Assembly: GCF_031877795.1 (NCBI RefSeq)
Contig: NC_133971.1
Span: forward strand, 84,716,446-84,780,445
DNA length: 64,000 bases
DNA from: Strix aluco
Taxonomy: Eukaryota > Chordata > Aves > Strigiformes > Strigidae
Direction: 5' to 3'
Below the pieces are notes generated by a model, which was not told the origin of the DNA, searched no databases, and saw nothing but the letters and a program-made list of their open reading frames with translations. This document shows, piece by piece, positions 33,801 to 45,800 of this stretch. The position numbers were made by a program, and so were the translations under genes. Within the stretch, counting starts at the first letter, position 1, and each line of letters starts with the position of its first letter.

Positions 33801-36800
33801 TCATGGAATGGCTCCTGTTTCAGCTGAATGCCAAGTAGTAAATGCTAAGTTGAACTTTTCCAAGTAAGTTAGATTCTATCACCTAATTTGAAGAATGCTT
33901 GTTCTGCTTGCTGTCTTGTTTTAGGTAAATCCGTTGCTTGAAGCTTTTGGCAATGCCCAGACTGTGATGAATGACAACAGCAGCCGCTTTGGAAAATACA
34001 TACAGCTGCATTTCCAGAAAAATACAGGTAAAGTCAAGGGCAATTACTAGTCTGGGGGATGGTTAGGCACTGGAGGGAGTGGACTGAGTAGCCAGAACTT
34101 GTGGAGGATGAATTTTTGACACCTGACTCCCTGTGGGAAGGGTGTGCAATTAAGTAAAATATTACAGCAACCATAGCTGTAAGATAAGGCCTGAGTTTGG
34201 ACAGTGTGGGCATACAGGAAAGATATGGAGGTGACAGTGCAGGGGAAGTGTCAGTAATATTCTATGGTGCCAGAAGCCTCAGTTGCTGCTAAAGGAGGTG
34301 AGCAGACATCTCTAAGATGATGGGAAGCATGGAGAAGCCCATTTCCAGGGTATTGAGCAGCCTAGAGGGTGTTGCACACAAGGAAGTTATTTTAGACAAT
34401 TCCATGCTCCTATCACCAAATAAGAGATGCGGGACAGCTCAGTCAACTTCCTGTCCCCAAGTGCAAAGTTTACCCTGTCACTTTCTTGTGTGCAGTGCAA
34501 GGTGCAAAGCTGAGTGAGTACCTGTTAGAGAAGTCACGGGTAGTGCAACAAGATGCTGGGGAGAGGAATTTCCATATCTTCTACTACATGTTTGCTGGAC
34601 TCTCGTCAGAGGAAAAGGAGATGTATGGGCTACTGGATCCTTCACTCTACAGGTACTTCAAAGGCAGACAGACCCTAGTTTAGTCTTCATGATGGGGGTG
34701 GAGGGGAAAGCATAATGGAGCCTATGCATCTGCCCTGTGGCTCTATCTGTGGAGCCTGGTACAGGTAAACCAGTGACTGGAAGCTGGAGTGGGATCTGAA
34801 TGGAGCTACCTGTATGGGTCATCATGGAAGCTGGGAGGGCTGGAGTTGTCTTTGCTGCATTACCTTGGAAAAGTTTCTTTCCCTTTCATGTCCACTGCTG
34901 CTGATTTGCTTTGTTCCTGTGGGGTAGGACTGACTTGCTGTGCTGATTGTGTGACGGTTTTGTATGGGATATACACTTTCTCAGGTACATAAGTGGACGA
35001 TTTGGTACACAGGATGTAGCTCAGCATTGGAAACACAAATACCAAGAGGTGTGCAATGCTCTTGACATGGTGGGCTTCCAAGAACAGGTTAGTTCTGGGG
35101 TCATTTAATTTCCTTCTGTACTTCCTGCAGGCATAGGATTTCTTTCTGGCTGCTGTTTTGAGGGTCAGTCCTATTTCTCTCCTCTCTGGATTTTCAGTGT
35201 TGCTTCCAAACCACCTGAGTCTGTCAGACTTTGTGTAGAGCCTTTTCCCACAGACTGCCTGTGCCTTTCCCTCACCTCTCCAACTTCTGGGGCCTCCATG
35301 TTGTATATGTTACATGCTGGTAGGTTTTCAGTCACCTTTCTTTTGTGTTTTAGGAGCAAGTGGACATGCAGGCTATCTTGGCTGGTGTGTTGTCTCTGGG
35401 CAATGTGACCTTTGAACCTGAGGAGAGCAATGGGTCTGTAAAAGTGAGTGAAGCCTCCCGGGGATGGCTGAAGGCTGCAGCGGTGAGTCACAAGAAGAGC
35501 TGACAGAAACATTATGGATAGGATGCTGGTTCTCACTGGCAGTGTGACTGCAGAAGCTGCTCCTGAAGAACAAGGAGTTTTTTCCAGAAATGCACAGTAT
35601 GATCCCATGGCTGTTTGTGTTCACTGCTATTCATTCCCAAAAAGACACTTCCCAGCTTCTATTTCTTGTGTGTCTAGAACCAGTCTCTTGCATAGCCTTG
35701 TTGACTTCATACAATACAAGCTTTTTAAAATTAAATGTTATATGTTACTAAGTGTGATGATGCCTTGGAGAAATTCAGGTGTGCAGTGTCTGAATGCTAG
35801 TTCTGTGTTCTTGACAGATCTTGTCCAAAGATACCACGTTAACTGCTATCAATTTTCGTTGGTTATCCAGAATTAAGCTTCCTACTATTTCACATGAAAT
35901 TATCACAGATTAAGAAGTATATATTCCCCAGGACCATCCCATTTTTATTATATGGTATGGATACATTATCCTGTTTGTTAACAACACAACAGAAAAATGT
36001 GTTGTATTTCTGCCCTTTCTATGTCTTTTTATTTTGACCTGTTTGAAATCCCAGCACCCTTGGTTTTTGGTTTCACTCTGACCTCTTTGCCCGTTTCCCT
36101 CCTACACCATACCTGAAACAACCACCTACATCTGTTCAGCAGCCAACTTCTTTCTGTTACTTCTTAAAGTCTGCTCCTTGTTTTTTGCCCATGGAAGGGG
36201 AATTCCTGTTAAAGCAATCACTAAAGGCTTCAGTTGTGTCTGATTTCCCTTTGTTTCCTGTCTTTTGTGGGTTCATGTGACTCTGTCTGCTGAAGCTCAG
36301 ACATCTCAGCACCTGCACAGTCACCTCTGTGTGGTGCTGTTCAATAAGTCATTAAACCACTCAGCAGGGTCTGGCGTTGCTCCCAAAGAAGGTGAAAGGT
36401 GGTAGCACGGTGAGAGCAAAACAAAGTATTTCAGAGAGAGTGCAAGAGTGAGTTTGGTCACTGCAGGGATAACGGAGATCTTGGAGCCCGCATCTGACTC
36501 CAGTGCTGTGAGATGTTAACAGTATTATTTACCTTACACTAGAGCTCAGAGGCCTTAATCTGAATCATGACCCCATTACGCTGCGTGCCACACAGATGCA
36601 AGGGGATACAATCCCCACAAGTAAAACAAAGGTTTACTATTAACTGTCCTCATCTCTTTCCCCTCTCCCAGGGTCAGTTTGGAGTCCAAGAAGATGAACT
36701 GTTAAAATGCCTTATTTGTACAATGTCGGTGACCCGAGGCGAGCAGATTCAGCGTTTTCACACCCAGCAGCAGGCAGAAGGTAAGAAACATAATGAATTG

Positions 36801-39800
36801 CAGATGTGCAGTCAGAAAGACTGACCCGTATTTGATGGAAGGGTATCCCCACACATCTGAAACTTGTTGGGAACAAAGATGTCTGTCTGTGCCCCTTCAT
36901 TCCTCTTGCACAGGGGCAAGTATATCAATGTTTATCTGTTTAGTCTCTTACTGACATGTAGGACCATGAATACTACTTTTGTTTGATCTCCAGGAGACTG
37001 CAGAGATTAAAATGAGAAACCAAGGAATTAGCTTTGTTTTCTCCCTCAGTCCAGCCTAGAAGGAAGCTGTAGGTACAAAAGAGGGGAGGGCTCCTGTTGC
37101 AGAGTGCTAGCAGTGCACAGAGCTCTAGATAGTAGATGGAGAAATAACTGAGAGAATCCGTGAGACAGCACAGTATCAGGGAAGGAGTGACATGAAAGGG
37201 GAGTATGTTAAAGTAGCAAACACAAGGTCTTATTTTCCTTTTCAACAAGAAAAGAAAATAATCCAAGATAATCTACACAAAAAGGTTTGGTTAAAATAAA
37301 AGATTTTTAAAATAAATTTAAAAAGCATGAAATCTCAGGATTTCTAGATTAATTCTTAAAATAAATGAAAGAAAAAACTGGAAATGGAGAATGAGCTAGT
37401 TCTGTTTACCAAATGTCTTCTCTTGCACCTCTCTAAATAATAAAATGCTCATCTCCCATCATGCAATAGGTCATGTTGATTTGGTTTTGTTCTTAGATGT
37501 CAGCAAGTTTTCCATCAATTGCATCCTACTCTTGCTCACAGCGTTTAAACATTTTGCATCTGTGGACTAGGAAGAACAGAACCTTTCAGTTTTCCAAGTA
37601 CAACTTTACAACTTGGAACCTCTTGCTTGGTTTAGCAGTGAGGGGATCCATACTCAGTAGACCTGCAGAGGGGAAGGCAAGTCTCGGGATATTCTAAAAA
37701 GTGGCTGGACTTTTTTGGAAATTTTCCATTTTAGATGGTCTCACAAGTGCCCTAGTGTGCCATGTCTGATCTTACAGAAAGACTGTGAAGATCTTTGAAT
37801 GAAAGAGCTCTGTGTGAGCGAGCAGAGGGCAGGGATGATCATACAGATATCTAATCTTTATCAGATCTTTAAAATAGCTTCATAAACAACTAGACATTGT
37901 TGCTAGAGGTGAATATATTGAGCCACCTTGTGTGCTATGTTCCCTGCTCTCCTTGGAGCCCTTCAGTGAGCTGCTGTTCTCTCTGTGCAGATGCTAGGGA
38001 CTCCATTGCAAAGGTGGCCTATGGCCGAGTATTTGGCTGGATTGTTTGCAAGATCAATGAGCTGCTGGCTGAGAACGTGGATCCTGAGGTGGAACTGGGG
38101 GAGATAGGTGAGTTCTGCCTGCCTTGCTCCTGTTCTGTCCTTAAATGTGCATCCCTCAGTCACAACAATAGAAAGGCACAATATGATGTTTCACAGAGAT
38201 TGCATGCAGGGATCCTCTTTGACCAAGTAACAAGCGACAGGACAAGAGGTAATGGCCTCAAGTTGCACCAGGGAAGGTTTAGACTAGATGTCAGGAAGTA
38301 TTTCTTTACAGAACGGGTTATTAGGCAGTGGAATGAATTGCCCAGGGAGGTGGTGGAGTCCCCATCCCTGGAGGTGTTTAAGAGTAGGGTTGACATAGCG
38401 CTGAGAGATATGGTGTAGATGGGAACTGGCAGTGTTAGGTTAATGGTTGGACTAGATGATCTTCAAGGTCCTTTCCAACCTAGTTGATTCTGTGATTATC
38501 AAAGACATGATCGTGTTGGAGATACTAGTCAGCAGCATAAAGTCTGCAGGGCTTTAGCCAACTCTGAGCAGTTGGTTGATCTGAACCAACTGTGAGGCTG
38601 TAGTTCTGGGTACTCTAGTTTTGCAGAAGAGCCAGGGGTGGGAGTGGGGTTTCTCCTAACTAGTTCTCCAGTGGGCATTATGGGAGGGGTGCTGCTGGTG
38701 ACTTGGCTGGGGTTTCCGTGTGCCACAAGAGCTGGGTGGTGGGAGATTTAGTTGTGTGTTGGGGTATGCAGCTATCTGCAGGGATGGTCTGCAGGCTCCT
38801 TCCCTCTTTTAGGTGTCCTGTCTTCCCTCTTTTAGGTATCTTGGATATTTTTGGGTTTGAAAACTTTGCAGTGAATCGTTTCGAACAGCTTTGCATAAAC
38901 TTGGCCAATGAGCAGCTGCAGCACTTCTTCAACCATGTAAGTCTGCTGTGGGTCATCTCACCTTGTGCAGCAGAGAAAGCAGAGCACTGATCTACCTGGC
39001 ATATGAAGGAGAGCTTGGGGAAAAACAGGTCTGCTGCCTGGAAGAACAGAAATGGTGATTAGTGAAGCAGGGTGGAAAGCAGCAACCTCCTCTGCTGTGG
39101 CAGGGGAGCCACTGGTGCAGGAAAGGAAGGAGTAGAAGGGTCAAGCAGTGACTGAATTTGGCAGAGCAGGGACACTTACAGTTTGAGAGGTGTTCCTGCT
39201 TTATGCACCAGGATCAGTGAGTGACAGCCTTACAGATGAGCATGCAGAACAGCAGTTTCATCTTGGGCCTCTGATGCTGTGGGTGAGAGAGCCACGCCTC
39301 TGTCCTCTGTTCAGGATGGGAAGGAAGATGTTCAGCGGTGCTCCAACCTCTTTTTTTCTCTGTTTCAGCACATTTTCCAGCTGGAACAGGCTGCCTATAA
39401 GGAAGAAGAGTTACCTTGGGAGACTATCACATTCAACAACAATGAACCTATTCTGGTGAGTGAGAGGACTGAGAGAATTGCTTCATCCAGTCAAGAGAGG
39501 ATTCTTGCTCTTGCTACTATGGGGAGGAGATGCACCTAGGAAGAACCTCTTCAAAGGGTGGTGTAGGTGAGAGTAGATGTCCTGTACTGCTTTAGATATG
39601 TGTAATGTGTCTCCTTTCCCTACAGAATCTGCTCCTGGCCAAGCCACTTGGGCTCCTGTCTCTTCTGGATGAGCAGAGTGCATTCCCTCAGGTATGCATG
39701 AGATAGGGGGCAGAAAAAATAGTGTGGGGGAATGTAGCAATAAGTATCTGGGCTTCAGAGAGAGCTCTTATGTTGGAGTGTGACTTTAAAGACAGGGTGA

Positions 39801-42800
39801 GCAGAAGTGTTCCCATGTGTGACTGATGAGACAGGACAGCCAGATCAGAGACAGTCCAATCATATTGGCATCCCTGTGAAGAGTCTGAGAGTACAGTATG
39901 TATCGTCCAGCACTTTGTTTTGCTTCCATGCACCCTGATCAGGACTCTTGTTGCAGCCTTATGAAATCTATTTTCTTGCAGGCCACTGACAAGACGTTTG
40001 TGGATAAACTAAACAGCAGCTTCAAGGGGAATTTACACTTCCAGCCAGGTCGAGGCCGTGTTTTGGGCTTCAGCATCCTTCACTATGCCGGGAAAGTATG
40101 TACTGTTTTCAGGAAGAACGCTGTTGTAATGTATGTAGGAGGGGGGAAATGTGTTGCTTGACAAATAAGGCTTTGATGTTAAGAAGTGTATGATCTGATG
40201 ATGATATAACAGAAGTGATGTGTTCCCAGGGAGTTGGCTCCTAGGATTCCCTGGGATTTCTGTAGAAGGTACAGGAAGAGAGGACCCCTGAGGGAAGTCA
40301 CACTACCTCTACCAGCATAGGGTATTAGAAGAATTTGCTATACTCATCATCATTGGACCTCTTAAAATAGTCCTGTATAAAATAAAAGCTTTGCATCCGC
40401 TGTGCAGCACCAGAGGACAGACTGATGGCTTTACCTTTACCTGTTGGGTTCCAGATCATAGCAGTCACTATTTTATTGCAAGCACTGAGGAACACAGTGA
40501 GAGCAGCCAGGTGTTTTGAAAGTGGAGGCAATTATTTATACATTCAAATGTTATCTAAGCAGCTTGAGACTTAGGACTATGCATGTAACTTTACTGCCAC
40601 CAATTTTGAAAGCATTGACCCAAATATTTTGATTGGAGACAATTTTTGGAGCAGGAGCAGACATGACAATTCAGGTCATTGTAATATGTAATTTAGTAAT
40701 CTCACCATTGTTGACTAAGTTATTACTTATGACATTCTTTATAACAGAAATTAACACCCAACATAGATAGGAGAGCACCAGGCTGGAGATGAGAAAGGAG
40801 GGGAGCAAGAGAAGCAAGGGGATGCATAACAACAGGAGGGAAGCCTTTTCAAAGAGGGGGAGAGCAAGGAAAAGAGTGAAGCATAAACCAAAGTAAATGA
40901 AACTTCATAATCAAGGAAATGAGAACAAGAAAGGTGGATGTTTCAGTGTTGTGCTGCACTCCTGTGGTTCTCATACCTCAGTGCCATCTGCAGTGGTTTG
41001 TTCCTCAGGATTTGCATCTGAATGGAGTGGATATGCATTTACAGAATTCACTTTCAAGCCAGTGTACCGAATTCAAGTGTACATTCAGTTTAACAGTTGC
41101 TCCTGGCAAGCTGTGGAGGTGACTTTCACAGCAAGCCAGTGAGCACTGCTGGCCTTAGTGACTTGCTGCGCTTTCGCCTAGGTACAATATACTGCTGGGG
41201 GATTTCTAGAGAAGAACAGAGACACCTTGCCAGCCAGTATCCGTGGGCTCTTCATCAACAGCATCACCCCCTTGCTCAGTGTGCTGTTCACAGGCAAGTC
41301 CCTCTGCTATGATCACAGAATACTGGGTTGGAAGGGACCTCAAGGTGCAAAAGCACGGTCTAGACCATGATAGGACATCCCACATGAATCAAGGCCCACC
41401 TTGGCAAGAGCTAAATATGGGGATGAGGCTTGTGTGCTACGAATGTGTTTCACAGCTGGCAGCCCCAGGGAGACTCTGGGAAGGCTGCAGCCTGGAGTGC
41501 AGCTGCTGGCATATAGTGAGCTGTTGTAGCTGTTCCTTTTTCCCTGGAAAGTAAGGCAGGTTGTATCCTCTTTCAGAGAATTATCCACTGCTCAGATGTC
41601 TTGCCTCAGATCAGATAGCCCATCTCCAGGGCCGTTGCTGGACTGTCTCTACTGGCCCTCTCCATATGCTCTGTTCTTGTCTAGAAATGAAACTGGACAA
41701 GGTCATAACTTCTAGCGGTTCACACTGAATATAGGGTGCTGTAAAGCCACAAGCAATGAGTGTAGAGATTATCCTCTTCAAAAACATTTTTTTTTTCAGG
41801 TACAACTTGTTAAAAACCTGAGGACATGCATTATTTCTCTCCCACCATCCCTTTTTCCAGCTATTGATAAGCCCTCAGAGTCTCCAAGGCTTCTGTGAAA
41901 AACATTTAACGAAGAGTCAGGTGGATGCTTCCTTAGAATTTGTCTAGCTGAACACAGTGCTTCTGGTGCAGAAATCTTTTTTTTGTCCTATTCAGTCTAT
42001 GCCACTTTCTGGGATTTACAAGTAACTGGTTAATTTCTGTTCTCCACTATGTTTTTCAGCTCTTCTGCTCAGCAGTGTATTTCTTCATTACCACTTTCAC
42101 ACTGTTGCTGAAGATACTTAGTCTGGTCCTAACTCTTTGAAAGTTCATAAACAGCAGAGAGAACCTGTTCTCAGTGTAGACTGATTGTCCAGTCCTGGGA
42201 GGCTGGCTCTGGGTGGCCCTGCTGAGCAAAGGGGTCGGCCCAGATGATTTCCAGAGGTCCCTTCCAACCACAACCATTCTGTGATTCACATGGGATCATT
42301 ACACCAAGGGTGTGCAAGACTGTCATTAGATCCTTCAGTAAATTCAACTTCCCTGAATTTTTTATCTTGTCACTGAATTAGTTTTAAGCTATCTGACTTT
42401 ATGTAACCTCCTGTATTGACTGCTGTAGGTGAGCTTCCCATTCCTATCTGTACTTTTTTCCTGCTTTGTTAGGTGCCTGTTGATGATAGTCCTTTTGAAG
42501 GTCATTTAGGGTTGTTCAATAACCTGATTGCCTTGTCTTCTCGGTGGCAGAAAATAATACTGCCTGCACTGTATGCTTCATGTATTTGCATTTTCTTCTC
42601 CCTTTCTTTAGCTCTTTCCTTGTATTTCCAGATGGTGAAACCTAACACCTTGTCAGTGATTCAGTATTTGTAGGGAGACTTGTCTGTGAGGTGAGGTTTG
42701 TACATTTAGACATAGTTGATTGCAAGCAAAAAAATTAACTGTTGTTTCTATTCTTCCAGCCACTATATCCAGGACGGGGACATTGATGCCTCATATGAAA

Positions 42801-45800
42801 GCCAAGGTATTGCACTTCAGGTCCACACAGAAATTGATAAATTATCACAGAGTTACCTGATATTTATTATTTGAGAAACTGGCTGAAAATGAGAGCAGGC
42901 AGAAATTGGTTGAAAATAAGAGCAGACAGCAATCTGCTTGCAACAATTTCTCCTTTGTTTTTTACCAAGTGTTCTGGTTGCTTCTGCTGATATGTTTAAC
43001 TTGTCTTCCCTCCTCTGAAATCCATTGTCTCCTTTTTGCCACCTACCTTCCAGCAGAGCTCTTTGAGTGGCAATCAAGCACTTCTTCCAGGGGTGATCTT
43101 TTGTTTGGGTCTGGTTTCAGGTCATACCAGGAGCAGACAACAAGTTCAACAGCACACGAAAACAATCTGCTGGAGCTCAGTTCCGGGTAAAGCATTGCTG
43201 CCCTGTAGTGCCCCTTGAGATGAGTGCAGTGATATTTTAGTGAGAACTGGTAGGCTGCTAAGCATAGTTAAAGCATCCAGCATGTAGACAGGGGTTTTTC
43301 TGGGTGCCAAGCACAGCTGATCATGGCGGGAGTGACCTGGTTGTTATCACAGCCTCGCAAGTTGCTGTGGGGTGGGAGAATAGTTCTTGCTGCAGGATAT
43401 TGCATGCCAGGATATGGCAGTGCTTTGGCTTGCTGGACTGTTGATCTTTCTCTGCCCTCACCAGCATTCCCTGATGGTGCTCATGGAGAGGATGTATTCT
43501 GCCAACCCACACTTTGTGCGCTGTATAAAACCCAACAGGCAGAAGGAGCCAGGTGTAGTGGAGAGCCAGGTGGTGCTGCAGCAGGTGAGGAAAAGCAGTG
43601 TCCTTTACAGGTACTTCTGCCATGTCTCAGTGGGGAGGGCAGACCCCATCGAAATGCTGTGGAAATGCTGGAAGCTGACTGGTCTGGGTCTCCTCTTGCA
43701 GGAGAAAATGCGGGCACGCTTTTTATGCATGTAAATTTTCTGGGTACTTCATTGGTTTTGCGACACAGACTGCTAGGTCCAGGTTTTACAATCCTAGTTC
43801 CCTCCCATTTCTTTTTCATGAATGCAATGAGATCTGCCTGTCATGTACAAGGATTCATCTTTGCATCTCCTGGATGGGCACTGGTACAGACAGTACTCCA
43901 GAAAAAGTTAGAGACTGTTCTCACCCATCAGCCAGGGCAACTCTGAATAGAAGCCAAGATGGGATCACTTCGACAGGAGCTGAAATGTGCTGATATGACT
44001 GTCTTTAGGTACTGGGTCAAGTCTGAGATCCAGACACTTTAAAGAATACTGAAAATGATTACAGGAGTTCAGAAAGCTCTGCGGCCTGTTTAATGTATGT
44101 AAGAAAGGATAGGATTAAGAGGGAGCTTCATCTGTGCCTCAGAATACTTCTTTGTCCAGATTTGGAAGTAAAAGACTATCCTCTAAGGGACAGAGGCAAA
44201 GCAGGACCCATGCTGGAAGGTGAAGTTATTTCAATCATTGGTTTTTATGGTTTCCAACTCTTTAACTGAGAGTGGTTAATCATCAGAGTTACAGGATGTG
44301 GTAAATTCAGTCTTTAACCAAGGAAACTTTCAGAAAATAACTTTTTTGTTTTGAACTAGACAAGTTGAGAGCTGAATGAAGGAATTTCTGGCTGCAGAGG
44401 AACAAGCTGGTGTCCTAATGACCTGTTTCTATTTGTTTCTCTTTGTGGTGCCGGTTCAGCTCCGATACAATGGACTGCTGGAGACAATCCGTATCCGAAG
44501 AGATGGTTTCTCCTGGAGACCCTCATTTGAGGAATTTGCTGAAAGGTTTGTTAAAACCTCTGCATGTTCCTTCTTGGATATTGTTAGGGAAGTGACCCTG
44601 GTAACCAGATATGGGCAGGGAGTGAAACTGCCTCTTTAAAGTTCACATGCCTGAGACCATGGGGTTGTTTGTTGTGGGAGGCCAAGTGGGAAAGACATTG
44701 ATTTATTGTTGTTTGCTGTGAGGGTGACATGGAGCCCATCAAGGATGGGGCTCTTACCTTGCTGAATTGGTTTGTTTTTCACAGATATGGAATTCTTCTA
44801 CTTAAACAAGATGTTTCCTTCACAAAAGAAAGGTAGGAACCCTTCCTTTGTAATGTGCAATCCAGTTTGTTCTTCAGAGACTTTTGCTCTCAAGGTAGCA
44901 TAGCAAACTGCGTAAAAGGAACAAAGTGAGGGTGGGGTTTTGTGGTAATGGAGAATACAAATTCCTAGGCAGAGACAGTTAGTGTTTAGAAAGCATTTTG
45001 TACAATGATGAATGAAATCTTTCTTGAATTGCTATGTAGTAATTCCATTCAATTGCTATGAAGCTGTGCTATCTCATGGAATGAGAACTAGCTAATGTAC
45101 TCAATTTAGGGAGTCACAATAATGATCAAGGGTGTCCGCTGAACTCAGTATGGCAGGGGCTAAGCACAGTTGCCAGGTGCCTCTCCAGGCTTTTTCCTGA
45201 TAGTCTCATGGGAGAAGAAGATAAAGACAATGCTGAGCAAGCAGCCAGCACTGCAGCCAGGCTAGAGAGGATATTTCTGGTCCAAGACTTTTTGTGTACA
45301 GACCTAATATACCCTCAGCACTTTCAGAACCTGACTGTTCCTTACTTACAAAAATGTCCCCCCCAGCTCTGCAGTCTTACACTGTCAGCTTTTTTCCTTT
45401 CCACATCTAGGGCAGCAACTCCCTACCTCCTCTTCTCCATTTTTCCCAGTCCCTCCTTCCCACCATGGTCAATTGTGTCTGATAGTGAGAATGAAGCATG
45501 TAAGGCAGCCAGATTATTTTTTTTTTTTTTTTTAGTCTTTTAAGAAAAGGATTTGAATGTTCTCCTGGAACAGTTCTTTCCTGGCAGTAGTTCCTCCGGC
45601 CTTCACAGTGCTTCCTTGAAGTTACTGACAATTCTAATTTAATAAGAATTGCGAACCCAAGTGAAGTCAGGAGAATCGCATAGATGAATGAGAGATGATA
45701 GTAATCAGGCAGCATGGTCTGTTTTCAGACACAAAAATCATAGGATGTGTTTGAGAAGAGAATCAGCATGGATACAGATTGTGGCACAGTGGAAGCTGTC

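Noticed and set aside
41790-41815. A second GTACAA-like exon start after a T-rich tract and CAG in the intron after exon 15
   Set aside because: It resembles the start of exon 15 (GTACAATATAC), but the sequence after it (GTACAACTTGTTAAAAACC) does not code for motor sequence, and exon 15 is complete upstream.
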